From NCBI GenBank assembly GCA_025766275.1, contig JAFKAC010000182.1:1-64000 (forward strand): 64,000 bases of DNA. Direction: 5' to 3'. Every line of letters starts with the position of its first letter. Position 1 is the first letter of the stretch. The notes beneath the pieces were generated by a model. The model did no database searches. It was not told where the DNA came from and saw nothing but the letters and a program-made list of their open reading frames with translations. Both the position numbers and the translations under genes were made by a program. This stretch comes from Lactarius indigo (taxonomy: Eukaryota > Basidiomycota > Agaricomycetes > Russulales > Russulaceae). Below, piece by piece: positions 34,545-47,643 of this stretch.

Positions 34545-36640
34545 CGTGTCTTTTTCCCTTTTACGACGGATGATTTTGTGCTCTGCACGCGCACATGACA
34601 CATCGCACATTCGTTCTATAGGGTCCTACTCCACCATTTTGTTTTCGCGACTGTCGTCTTTGTATTACAGAAATGTAGCTATTTTCTTTTATAATGTTGT
34701 AATCTTTTGCTAAGGGATCGGGACTTCGGAAACTATCTGCAAGTCTCGATTCGTTTAATTGAAATGGGAGATGCTCTCTGAACTACGTCAACGTAAAATT
34801 GAAGCAGTATGGTATCAGTTTGGACGCTCAATCTGGCCTCCATCACCCCAACCCTCACTATGAAACAGAAACGTTTTTCTGCGGACTTGACGGAGTTTGA
34901 ATGCTACTTACATGCTATTGAGCGTTCGTTTCCTATCGTGGTCCGTATCCCTTTGTATCCCTTTGCCGTTCTGAATTTCGCGCTCTCCATCTACATAGTT
35001 CTGCTACAAATCAGCCACTTTGGAGTCTGCTTAGAACGGTTAAACGTTCACAGGACCCTGCACGCCTTTCCCGCCGCCAAGCCTTGACTTCAAGTTAAGC
35101 TGTAATGTCTCTGAACTTTCTGAACCTTTGCACTGTATCAGCCTTGGCTACCTCTCCTCTGGTGTCGTTCACAGTCTTCCTCTCTGCACATCTGGTCTGT
35201 TTTTGGTGTCTTTATTTGTCGGGTATTCGTTGCAGATCTTTGTTGTATTCTTCGCTTTGTGTTCGCGCGTGAGCTCGTCTCTGGATCGCAGTGGGCTGAC
35301 CGGTGACGGTGACTTCTCTTGCACGTAATCTCTCACGGTTCACTGTCCCTGTTCTCCCAATTTTTCTGTTTGCTTGGCGGCTGCGGGTGAAGGCAAAATG
35401 ACAAAAATGTCACCCACTCTTGGATTTGTTAAAGAGTTCTCTTGGGACGGTGAGGAAGCGACGACATAAGCAATATTCGTATTCTAGCCTGACTGGCCTG
35501 TTGGTGCAAGGAGCGGGAAATGCAATAGAATGTACGCAAGATTACATACATTCAGAGAGGTGGAGAAGAGGACCGCCCTCGAGTCGAACGACGACATTTC
35601 TCGCGCTCACACATGTGTCAACGTCGCCTGGGATAATGGTTGCAAGTTCATGTGCAGCAGACGGTTTATTGTATCAGCAACAATCAGTAGCTCGCAAAAA
35701 ATGAAACTGCAAACAATAGTCAGGACGATGGCGACGCGTTAAAAGGGTTTGCTCCCCTGACACAAGCCCCTACATTCGTGTGCTGCTGACGTCGTAGAGT
35801 TGGGGATATCCCGTGCTACCATCCCTGTGCACCCCTCATGCCGCTGTCAATGGTGCCAGTACGCCAAGTGGGTCGACTGCTCCGCTCCCATATGCCGCAA
35901 CTCCTCTGTGCACCATGCACCTCTGGTGGTGATAAAAATGACCTGGCGGTTCAGTAGGTCGTTGGTGACCAGGAGCAACTCATGCACAGGGAACGCAATC
36001 CATGTAAAAGCTCGGCGACGAGCTGACTTATGTTTCTGAACACGAGCAGCGTGATGTTTGCGTCGGCAGCGAGCAAGGAGCGGGGTGTGAGTACTTTCTT
36101 TTTATTTGTTGAACACTGCTGAGCCTTTCCAGATTCTTGCGGCACATCCTCCTGGTCGATGTTATCACAATCTCCCTATCGAATTTTCGGTTGCGGGTGA
36201 ATCGTGCTGTTCGTGATTCAGTGTCACCTTGTCGCATCGAAGATCACGGTCACTCCAACCATTCTGTCTACATGCATCGTGGTGACTAGCGTTGTCTGTT
36301 TTGTTGGAAAAGAAATAGAATCCCTCATGATGGCAATTCTTGGGCAATTCCTCACACTTTCATCCAGGAAGCAGGTGTTACAGTCTCCACTGGAGCTTTC
36401 GTTGTTGCCGGTTTTAGAAAGTGAACGGGTCCTTTGTCGGTGCCTTCGTACACCTTTCCCAAAAGTGGGGATTACGGTCTCTGGACGGCCCTTGAACGTT
36501 GATAATAATAAAAAGCGGGCGTTGGTAGTGCGATGCATGAGTTTCGGGTTTGGTCCATGTGGGGAATGACTATGCATCTGTACCAAAGATCCTCCGCCTA
36601 CGTTCCACGCTCACATGACAATACTGATCCCCTGATTTCT
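34545..36640. other. About 2.1 kb without a recognisable gene
   Basis: After the PHD gene there are only short open frames (under about 120 codons) in several phases with no family resemblance and no coherent exon series. Base composition is T-rich from 34550 to 35350, consistent with 3' UTR and spacer. No repeat, TIR or RNA gene was recognised. A diverged or rapidly evolving gene cannot be excluded. Confidence 0.5.
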
Positions 36641-37212
36641 GACTTGCGATCTCAGTGACGCCTTTACCGGCCGCACAAACAATACCACCGGGGCCTTCGA
36701 AAAGAGGCCACTCGTCAAACCCTTAACAAGCAGCGAGGTAAGCCAATTCTTATACTCGTCGGTATTGCCACTAACACACTACAGAAGGACGACAATAAGG
36801 ACGACATGGGACGCAAGCGCGCCAAGAGCGCAGCTGCAGCTTCATCAGGGTGCGAGCCCACCAAAACTCAGCGCATTTCGCCAGGTGAATGGATGTCGAA
36901 TATACTGGCATTGATGGACAACGCCGCTGGAACGCTCGCTGGGGCCTTGGTCAGTGTGGCCAAGAACCCAAGAACATTTGCTCCGTCTCCGCTTCGGACA
37001 TCACCACCAACACGCTACTCGGGACCTTGGCGGAAATGCTCAATGCCATCCGACACCCCGCCTCATCAGCTACCCCCACCGCCACTGACATTCGCACCGC
37101 CGCCATGAACGTGATCGAAGAAGGCTTCTCTGACAACGAACTCGCCTGCGCTGCATGTTGTGTCATTGCAAGTGCAGAGCTTGCGGGTACTTACCTCACG
37201 ATCAGGTCCTGA
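36640..37212 (+). other. Possible remnant or unrecognised gene
   Basis: A series of exon-like pieces can be read: DAFTGRTNNTTGAFEKRPLV and LTSSE, then a GTAAGC...CTACAG intron (36739-36783), then KDDNKDDMGRKRAKSAAAAS. Farther on another frame gives ITTNTLLGTLAEMLNAIRH and AAMNVIEEGFSDNELACAA. The GRKRAK motif after a Pro/Lys run vaguely recalls DNA-binding-associated regions of some basidiomycete transposon proteins, but I cannot name a family. The frame change near 36950-37000 is unexplained, so this may be a decayed gene. Confidence 0.25.
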
Positions 37213-37564
37213 GGTGCGCACACAACTCATCGCACCGGGGTCTCAAGTAGCGTGTACAAAAAAAACCAGTAATCTGAATGCCCCAATCAAAATCGTGTGC
37301 GTCATGCCTTGCCTGATGCGTTGCAATGTCACGTCTGCAGTTCCGAAAGAGAAAGAGGAGAGAAACGACTCTAGAGAGTCGTTAGGTTGTCGCAAGCGAC
37401 CGTGGTCGCCTCCGGTGGAAAGGTCGCACCCCCATTGCTGGAACCGGCACCAATGAGAATGCGTTCTCACATTTGGCTGGTGGGTCGCTAGTGACCATTT
37501 TACCACTGGACAGACTCTTACCGTCGTCCATATCATCTGCAACCTGAAGACCTTTACGATAGCC

Positions 37565-38202
37565 ATGTCCACAAATGCAGAGACTTGTTTCGTCACCTTT
37601 TACTATGCAGAGGGATCGATAGCTGATCACATCTGTGTACCTCTTGCTACCTCACTCGGTGATTTCAGAACCCGAATCCACGCCAAGGCAAAATCCACGC
37701 TCGAAACAAAGTGGAGAGAGCAAGAGGGCATAAACCCTGACTCAGGATCGATTTTGATCAGTGCGAGTAAGAAAAAGAAGTTCTTTCATTGAAGACTTGT
37801 AGTTGATCGATTCCACAACAGGCACTTGCGGATCCGGGGAGTTTGCTGACGACTCACGTACAGTCGGGGAAATCTCAACGTTATTCCCTTAGCTCGTCAG
37901 TTTCTTAACGATCCATTACTCACAAGGCCTCCAACTCCGAGGAAGAGTTAGCTAGCACAATTGAGACTTTGGAGAACGAACGCGCAGCAGAGAGGTTGGA
38001 GATGGAGGAGATGATGGTAGAAGCAGGGGGCATGTTAGAGGGATTGGAAAGAAGGGTTGATGAAAAGATGGCGAAAGTAAACAAGGCGATTGAGGAGGTG
38101 GAAAAGCAGCTGCAGGTGGTTCAATCTGAGCTTCAAAGTTCAAACGACCGTGCGAATGAGATGTTACACAATTTGGGGGTCGACGCAGCGACGAAGCGAT
38201 GA
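37565..38202 (+). CDS. Hypothetical protein, possible two-exon coiled-coil gene
   Basis: An open frame from 37565 reads MSTNAETCFVTFYYAEG with a following helix-prone segment. A second frame from about 37935 to 38202 reads SEEELASTIETLENERAAE and ends NEMLHNLGVDAATKR; it is almost entirely heptad-like Glu/Lys/Leu/Met coiled coil. Codon use in the second piece looks coding. No splice pair was confirmed and no family is recognised. They may be one gene of unknown function or two remnants. Confidence 0.3.
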
Positions 38203-38834
38203 AGAACACGGCCGAATAGTTTTCCATTAGGTATGCACATCAGTACTTACCCGCACTCATTCAAAAAATAGGCTTAGTGGACCGAATTAGACTGCGAAAT
38301 CTGCTCAACATCGCGCAAGAAAATCTTGCGTCAAGTACCGGAGTTTTGAAGGCAGATCCACGCGTAGATGTGGCGGTATAATAGCTGGGACCCAAGGGGC
38401 CCTACTAGTAACTGCACAAGATATGTTAATGCTACGAGGATCACGTGCCACCACGCATATTTTGTCATGAAGACATCCAGTGCAGTAAGAATAAAGCAAA
38501 CAAACTTCTGTACCACGACTTACTGATTATTGATAATAACAGCACCAAAAGCGCAAGAAATAGGATGACGTCGAGTAAAGAGTTGATCAAGAAAACTGTA
38601 GGGAATGTCGTTGAGATTCCATAGAGTTACTGTGACGTGCGAGAAAATTGTTAGGACACGAAAATAGATCGATTGCTAGAGGTAGAACGCAAGGGTTTCG
38701 GCCATATCATCCTCGTGCTCAGATGGTTATCTGCCTCATGGTATCACGAATGTGCAGCTATACGATAGAAAGGCGTCAATGTGCTAAGGATACAATGATC
38801 ATTGCGGAATCGATGCTGGTAGCCCGGGTAAATA
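38203..38834. other. Intergenic region with no recognised feature
   Basis: 632 bp, AT-richer than its neighbours, without a coherent coding frame. It lies between the hypothetical coiled-coil frame and the 3' end of APC10. Confidence 0.5.
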
Positions 38835-39773
38835 CTATCGAATATGTTCGTACATTTTGAACTTCGGATCAACAAATGGGAAGGGATCGTCCCAGGATGC
38901 CTGGTCCCTGCACACGAAGAAGAATGTATATGTGAGTTCGCGCTTGTATAAAAGCGGGGAGCCCACTCACTCTACGGGACCCAATACCCGCATGCCACGA
39001 ACATGCGTGTCCTTGCCATTCATGTGGTTTGCAAGGATGATGACTTGGAGAATGTACGCGTGAATCGGTTTGCTGGCGTGCACGGACACACACACATTGA
39101 TCGATCAGCAACGGCCGCCGCGGACAACAAGACGAAAACAGCTCACAAGCCCTCGCCGTCGTCGCCTGGTTCTGCAGAGACGTCGAACGTGATCCACCCG
39201 TCGGGACGGTCGAGCGTGACCGCGCGCACTTCCTGCAAATCGCCTGGGCTCGTGCCCGCACGCACGGAGAGCGCCGCAGGCGTGTAGGAATCGTCAAACT
39301 TGTAGCTGAGGTAGAGACTGAGTTTCTGAAACGGAAGTGCGTCAGCAACACGAGGATAAGTGAGCGCATGGATAATAATACCTGTACTGCCATCTTTCTC
39401 GGAAACTCGACGGTTATGAAATGCGGCTGTGGGCCATCAGAGCTACCCTCCGTCGTGAGTGCGAGCCACGCGTGCGTAGTGCGCTCAACTCAACTGCCAG
39501 AACGTGTCTGGGTCTTCGTCCTGCAGACACTCGGGCCCAAAGCCGAATTTGAAGGACGAGACGGACCACTTGGCGAGATGGCCAATGTCGGGCCATGGCA
39601 ACGCTGGTGGCTTTCTGCCTATAACAAGTCCCAACCAATAAAGCAAAGCAAACGGAGCGATGGTGATTGCGGCACGCACCAGAGTGAACGAGAAAGACGC
39701 CCTCAGCAACGGCAGGAGGGACAGTATCGGCGGCGGGGGCAGGAGTTATACCGAATTGTGCGACTGAGCTCAT
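38835..39773 (-). CDS. APC10: Anaphase-promoting complex subunit 10 (DOC1)
   Basis: Six exons, 39773-39680, 39603-39495, 39442-39382, 39325-39147, 39072-38971 and 38907-38835, sum to 206 codons. DOC-domain blocks: DIGHLAKWSVSSFKFGFG, LQDEDPDTFW, SDGPQPHFITVEFPRK, YKFDDSYTPAALSVRAG, DLQEVRAVTLDRPDGW, IHAYILQVIILANHMNGKDT and VRGMRVLGPVE. The protein ends in Ile-Arg (MYEHIR), the IR tail that docks APC10 on the TPR subunits of the APC/C. It helps recognise degron substrates during mitosis. Divergent from UBA4 with 179 bp between starts. Confidence 0.94.
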
Positions 39774-39952
39774 GTTGTTATCAGTCTGGATTTCTACTAC
39801 TTGGGACAAACGAGCTCAAGAGCCTCAAAAGAGTCCCAAGTTGTATAAGTAAACGTAAACACCGCCGCGGCGCTTCGACTGACAGCCCGACGCGCGGGTA
39901 ATTTGGTCGTGACCAGACACGACGATTTCTTTGCATCAGGCTTTCACGTCCC

Positions 39953-41535
39953 ATGGCCGGCAGCGGTGGAAACAGCCTCCATCTTGAGGACTACAAACGC
40001 TATGGCAGGCAAATGATAATTGACGGCATCGGCTTACCAGGCACGCTCTAACTAATACCATCGCCGCCCGCATGCATGGGCACCAGACTATTCTAACGTA
40101 AGAACGACTACAGGACAGCTCAAGCTGCAACAGGCTGCCGTAGCAGTCGTTGGCGCCGGTGGACTGGGATGCCCTGCTCTCCAGTATCTCGCCGCTGCGG
40201 GTGTCGGCGAGTCCTGTTTCTCCTCTCAAATAAAGTTCGTGCGCGAACGACTCGCAGGTCGCATTGGGATCATCGATCATGATGTCGTCGAACTATCAAA
40301 CCTCCAGCGTCAGACGCTTCACACGGAATCTAGGCTGGGAATGCCCAAGGCGGAGTCCGCTGCCTCTGCGCTCAAAGAGTTCTGTCGTGACACCTTCCTC
40401 CTCCCCCACCCCATATTTCGCTCCCGTCTCCCGTTCCCGCGTTGCCTAACGTCCCTGCGTCTGCAGGGTCCGCTCCCGCCTCTGTGTAGACGCGATAACG
40501 GAGGCCCTCGTTCCCACGAACGCGCGCGCACTCCTAAATCCGTATGATGTGGTCCTGGACTGCACCGACAACCCGGCGACGCGGTATCTGCTCTCTGACA
40601 CGGCCGTCCTGCTGGGGAAACCCCTCATTAGCGGCGCGGCGCAAAGGTTCGACGGTCAACTCTGTACGTACAACCTGGGCCCGGAGGGCCCTTGCTATCG
40701 CTGTCTCTTCCCGAAACCTCCGTCTCCCGGAGCGACGCCGACTTGCGAGGAAACCGGTATCGTGGGAGCTGTAACTGGAGTCATCGGGAGTCTGCAGGCA
40801 CTCGAAGCGATCAAGATCATCGTTGGACTGCAGGGTGAGTAAGGGCAGGTTGCGACGGGGTTAGGCGTATGTGTTGACAACAACCGATGCTGTGTGTGTG
40901 AAGATGGACAACCGTCTTTACTGGTCTACTCTGCGTTGGGAATGCCGCCATTCCGAAGCGTCAAGCTTCGAAAGCGGCGGGCTACTTGCCCAGCGTGCGG
41001 TACAGAGGGCCAGAAAGTGGGGGCAATCGAGGCCATCGACTATGTACAGTTCTGCGGAGGGGAGAGACCAGATTGGGAAACATTGGGTCTGCAACCTGGT
41101 ACTGCCGAAGTGAGAGTGACGACCAACGTGGGCACTGCGAGCCAACTTTGTGTAAAAATAGTGGCGCTGACGAACAGCAGGAGCTCAGGGACATTATGGC
41201 ATCCAAGTCCGTGAGGATCCTTGACGTAAGACCCAAAACGGAATTCGGGATTTGCCACTTACCTTGGTCCATTCGTATGTGAATCCTTCCTCTCTGATGT
41301 CCGAAACACTCCATCACCGCCAACAGATGTCCCTCTTCAAGATATTGTTGCCAATCCAGCTGACCATGTAGCGGGCCCCGAGACGTACGTAGTGTGCCGG
41401 CTCGGAAATGATTCCCAGATCGCCGCAGAGGCCCTGAGAAGCGTTCAACGGGACCCCACTTTCGTTATCAAGGATCTTGTTGGCGGACTTCGCGCCTGGT
41501 CCCGCGACATAGACCCCCACTTTCCTATCTATTGA
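39953..41535 (+). CDS. UBA4: Adenylyltransferase and sulfurtransferase Uba4/MOCS3
   Basis: Seven exons, 39953-40040, 40114-40206, 40258-40378, 40467-40834, 40904-41127, 41181-41274 and 41327-41535, sum to exactly 399 codons. The E1-like part shows [87 protein letters not shown] and zinc ligands CPACG. A rhodanese domain follows ([19 protein letters not shown]) with active-loop Cys in [11 protein letters not shown]. Uba4 activates the ubiquitin-like Urm1 for tRNA thiolation, and MOCS3 proteins also serve molybdopterin synthase. Introns 1 and 2 both require GC donors (40041 and 40207) to keep conserved residues in frame. Confidence 0.95.
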
Positions 41536-41725
41536 TCGACCAGGGGTAGACTACATGTAAATTCAGGTAACAAATGTCGCCTCGGTGTTTCTATGATATG
41601 ATGTGTATCCTTACGACAAACAGTACAACAGTTACAATTACAACACAACTACACGAAAGCTTCCCGCGCGTCAATTGAGATGATACCTATCTGGGTGAAA
41701 GGGTTTACTTCTCTAAGGGAGAAGG

Positions 41726-42748
41726 TTACGGACTGAATTGGACGGGCAAAATCGATCGGAACGCACTTGAACCTAGCTTGAGCCATTTGGGGATTTTCAC
41801 CTCGCCGCTCGAGTCCTTTCCCTTGCTTGAACCTACTGCGACAGAGGACGATGGCTCATCATTTTTCCGATTTCCATCGAAGCTGGGAGGTGTGGGGAGT
41901 TCGACGGCGCGTTCCAGGACCGCAGATGCGAGCGGGGCAGGCAAGTCCGAACCTGTCATCGGTTCAGACCGAACTACTACTCCCACGTGTGGGAAGAGGA
42001 GGAGAAACTCACGGTTCAGCGCGTCGTCGACGAATCGGAGGAGGAGGACCGAGGACGGCGCGAGTCCCAGTTCTGCGAGCGTGAGATCGCGCACGTCGGG
42101 ATCCGACACCTTGAGATCACGGGGCGGCGGGTTGGAGGCTGTAGGTTTGAGCTATTGAAAACCGGACGGACGGACGGGAGGAAGATGAACGCACATAATA
42201 TGAATTTGATCGGCTTAACGTCCTCGCGTAAACAGTCGCGCACGAACGCGTACACGGTGCGTATCTTGCTGCTTGACGGGAACGTCTGTTCAAGCTGCGT
42301 GCGGTCGAGGAAGCGCACGCGGATCGTCGTCTACGCGCTCTCATACGTGAATATCTCCTAATTACACGAGGAAGAGACATTACGTTTGGCCAGCGATCCC
42401 GCTTCGCCTTTGTCTGCTGCTCGCGCTGGGTGCGCGTCAGCAGCGGCGCGTTGTTCAGCCCCGTGGCGCGCGCGTGCAGCTGTTGCTGGCGTTCTTTGAG
42501 GTCGGCGATCGTAGGCGTGAAGTAGTCGTCCGGGAGATCCTCTGCATTGCGCAATAAGGAAGACGGTAGAGAGGAGGTGGACGCGCGTACGAACCCAGAG
42601 GACCAGTGATCGCTGGCGGCTTGTACACCTTGAGTCCTGGCAGCGTCGCTGTCACCTCGTTCTCAGACGTCGACATCGTATCTTCATGCTTCCTTGCGGA
42701 CGTATTTGTTGGTGGTGCAGGTCGGGAAGTTTGGTTTGGGGTCGACAT
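41726..42748 (-). CDS. UBX-domain protein, ASPSCR1/TUG-like
   Basis: Five exons, 42748-42595, 42541-42384, 42330-42195, 42138-42013 and 41952-41726, sum to 267 codons. LEDLPDDYFTPTIADLKERQ and NAPLLTRTQREQQ precede a UBX domain: TIRVRFLDRTQLEQTFPSSS, VYAFVRDCLREDVKPIKFIL, VSDPDVRDLTLAELGLAPSS. It ends with GEVKIPKWLKLG. UBX domains bind the AAA ATPase p97/Cdc48. The alternative start MSTSENEV at 42676 is possible. TUG proteins often have an N-terminal ubiquitin-like domain; none is visible here, so an upstream exon may be missing. Convergent with UBA4 (190 bp between stops). Confidence 0.85.
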
Positions 42749-43729
42749 TGGTCACGGCGTATGCTAACTGTGGGCTATCGATGCGGCCCGAGCAGCCAGC
42801 GCCGTTAACCCTTCCTTCAACGTACTTCCACTGGCAGTCAAAGGTCTTATAAACTAACTCTGCGCACTCCACGCAACTCTCAGTCTCAGTTTTATTTGAT
42901 AATAGGTGGCCCCAGTCTCACTAGCCGTATGAGTTGCGTTTAATTCTTGTGTATGCCCATAGTCCACGTCATCACTACGACCGGTTTGTTTCCTTAGGTG
43001 GCTCCGGAACTCAGGCAGCAAAGGAGAGCGTTAACGAGTCACGACGTCCTTACTGTAACTGGGTAAGATAAAGATGATAACATTTGGCTGGGTCCCCCCT
43101 CCTTCGGTGTTACACCGTCTCACGGAGATTGCACAGCTGCTTCTTGATCGTAGAGCAGCAGACCTGTGCGTGGAACTAAGAGGGCCATATACACCAAAGC
43201 GGGGTGGCGTCGAGAGAGGGGCAAACTTTGGGCGTTATGAAATTGCTTTCAAGTTGAAGCTTGAAGAGTAACTTTATAAGCTTCGGTGTTTTCGATGCGC
43301 CGGCGCAGAGGCGGAGATATCCTGGCGATCTTTTGTCCTGCGCAACACACACTCCGGCAGATTGAAAACCACCGAACACGAGGTGATGAGGTCAAGCCCA
43401 CGACCGTGGTACCAGTTGGCCAGGACTGGCGTGCGTGGACGAAAACACAGCCTTCCCCTGGCATCAGAAACAGAGAAGGAAAAACCAAATACCACAACTC
43501 TTAGACTTGGGTCATAGACGGGACTCCAACAGGCTTTGTCACCTCCGCTCGGGACACGGGCTGTTCTCACCATCTTTATTTCCACCACTCGAGTAGCGAA
43601 AGAGGGACAGCCCGAGATTTGAGCCCAATCCCGTATGCGAAAGCATCGCACAGGAACTGTCACTCAACGGTGTCCGATCAAACTTACACCGCGGTGTCGT
43701 GATTTGGAACACTACTCAGAAACCGTGTC
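42749..43729. other. About 1 kb without a recognised gene
   Basis: This lies between the UBX gene start and the NPT1 stop, both on the reverse strand. Open frames up to about 130 codons occur on the reverse strand near 43274-43663 but match nothing and have no coherent splice sites. It may hide a 5' exon of the UBX gene. Confidence 0.45.
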
Positions 43730-45483
43730 CTACTTGGGAAGTTCAAAGAGATCTTTGATTCTAGAGACAGTCTCTCGGTCTCCGGTGTTCTGTAAGCTGT
43801 CATTAGTTCTGTCTTCCCCAAACGATATACACGGGGTAAACACGCCTTCATCAAGTCATCACTGATCTTGATACAGGGCAGGCCGCTCGCAGACGCCAGT
43901 TTGATGACCATGTTGAGCGCCCGGCTCTTTTCCTTACCCTGGCTCGACACTGACTTGAAGTCGTTCGTGAAAAACGTGCCGATACCGAAAGTCGCTAAGC
44001 GTGCGACCCATAGTCAGAGCCATAACCGAGAGAGGGGGGTGAGATGACAGACGAATAAAACCGATCTCTTCGCATTGTTTTTTGAGCGCAAGCGTCTTGT
44101 CAAGGTCAAGCGAGTCAGAGTAAATAATCGTCCTCTCGCGATGGTTGATGCCGAGCCGCTCGTAGACCTCCCTGGCCTGCGGAGCAAATGCGAACGGGTC
44201 GCCAGAGTCCTGTCGCAGTACGCGCCAACGGCGGGCGCGTTCTACGGAAAAGTCCTGCTCATCACACGTGAGACCAACCAAGCGTTGCTCCGCAGAACTT
44301 TGGCGCACCTGAAAGAACGCCTTTGTAGAGAACGTGTCGGTGAGCGCAACGAGCACCGAGTTCGGGTATACTTCCTCCCAAAGGTCCAACGCGGTGCCGT
44401 TGGCATGCTCATATCCGCGCATGGCTCCAATCTACTTTGTCTGTCAGCACCGCGTGGCGCACGGAATATATGACACTCACCCCCATGAACCATTCACTGA
44501 GACGGAATATCATTAGTCTGGCAGGTGCATCCTAAAGAAGACAGTCGCATACTGTGCTATCGTCCCGATGGGACTGATTCCATATTTCTGCGCTAGATGT
44601 ACCTATAGTTCAATGATGAAAACATCATCAAAGCTGGCACTGAAGTAGGACTGACATTGCTCGTCCCACTCAGCTTGCCCGTTTCCGGATGGTCCTTTTC
44701 TGCGCGTACCAGCTGGTCGACTACGACGTCCTGAACGTAATACGAGCGCCGCCGTCGCGTGCCAAACTCGCTAAACACACAGCCCGCCTCGAGCAGCTTG
44801 GAACCCTTCTCGTACGCGAGTTCTATAGGCGCGCGTGTGAATCAGCCATCCTACACGCTCGCGCAGGCGATCCGTACCCGCCTGGCCGTCATTGGTCCAG
44901 TCCTTGTCGACCGTCGTAAAATAGATCTCGCTCAGGGTCGCCATGAGGGGGACCTCCCAAAGGATCGCCTCTGCCCACAGCCCAGAAGCTTCGATCTCGA
45001 TGCGCCCCTCATCGCTATCCGGCTCACGTGGCACAAAAGTCACCTGGACTTGGGAAGGTTGGAAGCGATAAGAGGAAAGGTAGTCGATGTAGGCAGGCTT
45101 GAAATATGGGCAGGTGTTTCGGAGCCAGTTACTCTCGTCGGAGGTTAGGGACAGGGTGGGAAACTCTGGCGCACGAAGTGTTCTTTCTCAGAGTAGGTCT
45201 GTGGACCGGCGAAAATGTGTGCGCACGAGATATGGCCACAACGAATTGTTCGTAACAGGAGCGGGTGAAATATACATTGGCGTCGCGATGCGTGAACCTA
45301 TACGTTGATTGAACGCTAGGGAAATGGTGCAGCACGGCTTGCTGCATGGTAAGCTGTGGGTGATGTCCATGGTCATCGTGGTGCGTTGGAACCTCGAAGT
45401 GTGTTATTGCGAACCTTGTAAAGATCTGTATCTAGGATTGATCTAGGTAAAATAACAACTCCGGGGTCTGGTTCACTGGCCAT
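43730..45483 (-). CDS. NPT1: Nicotinate phosphoribosyltransferase
   Basis: Ten exons, 45483-45415, 45353-45227, 45165-44878, 44822-44656, 44602-44553, 44496-44481, 44431-44309, 44254-44053, 43994-43846 and 43789-43730, sum to exactly 417 codons. The enzyme makes nicotinate mononucleotide from nicotinate and PRPP in the NAD salvage pathway. Signatures: SILDTDLYKLTMQQAVLHHF, YRFTHRD, FSEFGTRRRRSY, GTSNVHLAQKYGISPIGTIA, HEWFMG, ALTDTFSTKAFF, RRWRVLRQDSGDPFAF, IIYSDSLDLDKTLALKKQCE and SRALNMVIKLASASGLPCIK. Exon 6 is only 16 bp. The last intron (43845-43790) needs a GC donor. Confidence 0.96.
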
Positions 45484-45607
45484 GATCTGAAGGAACTCTA
45501 GGGATGTGTTGAGCGACAAGTAATAAACCGGGCAAAGAGCGGGGAGGACGGCCGATGGCGATGATAAAATGCGCCACACTCTCGATCTGTAACTTTGCTT
45601 TCGTCGA

Positions 45608-46518
45608 ATGGTAAGTTACATCTCTTCTCCACACCCCTTCAATTTTGACAGATGAGCTCTCACAGAGTCTGCGAATAGAAATTCTAAACGAGGGCGGGTT
45701 TCGCTCCGACGGGCGCAGACAGTACGAGCTACGCGAGATCACCTTTGATTCAAGCCCACAAGCAGGCGCGGACGGGTCTGCGCGAATCTCGCATGGACTC
45801 ACCGAAGTACTCGTGAGCGTGTTTGGGCCACGCGAGGCCCGCGTCCGCGCGCAGACGCTACACGATCGTGCCGCCATACACGTCGAAGTGACCATTGCAC
45901 CATTCAGCACGGGCGACCGCCGCCGGCGCGGTCGCGGAGACAAGTGCGTATCTCTCAAAATGTTTCACATCACGCTCCACTTTTATTTATCGCCAAAACA
46001 AAACAAAAAAAAAAAGGCGCGTGCAGGAGCTCGCGGCGATGATCAAGGCGACTTTCGAACCCGTAGTGCAGACAAACCTGTACCCGCGCTCGCAGATCGA
46101 CATTTTCGTACATGTGTTGCAGCAGGACGGTGGTGTTCTCCCGGCCGCGATCAACGCGACGACAGTTGCGCTTATCAACGCCGGCGTGCCGCTCACGGAT
46201 TATGTCTGCGCCATCACGGGCGGCGTACATGCCGCAGCGCCTATGCTAGACCTGACCTCACTGGAGGAGTCGGATCTCCCACATGTGACCGTGGCGAGCA
46301 TGCCGCGGTCGGGGCGCCTCACGCTGGTCAGCTTGGAGACGCGACTGCACGTCGACCGGTTTGAGGAGATTTTGAGGTTGGCGGGAGAAGCGGGGACGGT
46401 GATCCACAAGGAAATGCATGGGGTGGTCAGGCAACGCACAAAAGGGTTGCTGGATGGAATAAGCACGGGACTCCGAGCGTCCAAACCCGCAGAAGATGCC
46501 ATGGTAGAAGACGAATAA
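45608..46518 (+). CDS. RRP41: Exosome complex RNase PH-like subunit Rrp41
   Basis: Three exons, 45608-45610 (ATG alone), 45666-45943 and 46017-46518, sum to 261 codons. The start MSLRIEILNEGGFRSDGRRQ matches the family; using the first AG of the intron (45651) instead would break the frame. Core blocks: GSARISHGLTEVLVSVFGPR, IAPFSTGDRRRRGRGDKR, QTNLYPRSQIDIFVHVLQQD, GGVLPAAINATTVALINAG and ETRLHVDRFEEI. It is part of the six-subunit PH ring of the RNA exosome. Intron 2 ends in an A-rich tract rather than a pyrimidine tract. Divergent from NPT1 (124 bp) and convergent with TRM8 (64 bp between stops). Confidence 0.95.
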
Positions 46519-46582
46519 TTCCAATTTTTCCATCGTTGGTAGTCAAAAATACAGACGTTGCAAACACACACCAATATGGCTA

Positions 46583-47487
<905 letters not shown>

Positions 47488-47643
47488 AGTAATCGTTGGG
47501 GGGAGTGCGAGGGACTCGGAGACTGCTCGGAGCCCCCGGGAACCGGTCGGAGCGAATCGGACAATTAGGTGGACCGGCCGAGAACACATAAATTCCAACT
47601 CGCTTGTCCTGTTTTCCTGCTCACTCACTCACTCAACTCAAAA

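Noticed and set aside
36806..37108. NAM-associated or transposon protein gene
   Set aside because: Only a short GRKRAK-like motif; too little to name a family, so kept as an unknown remnant.
45645..46364. RRP41 starting at 45645 with an unspliced intron
   Set aside because: The start would be TTG, and reading through 45944-46016 destroys the RNase PH-like domain; splicing restores it exactly.
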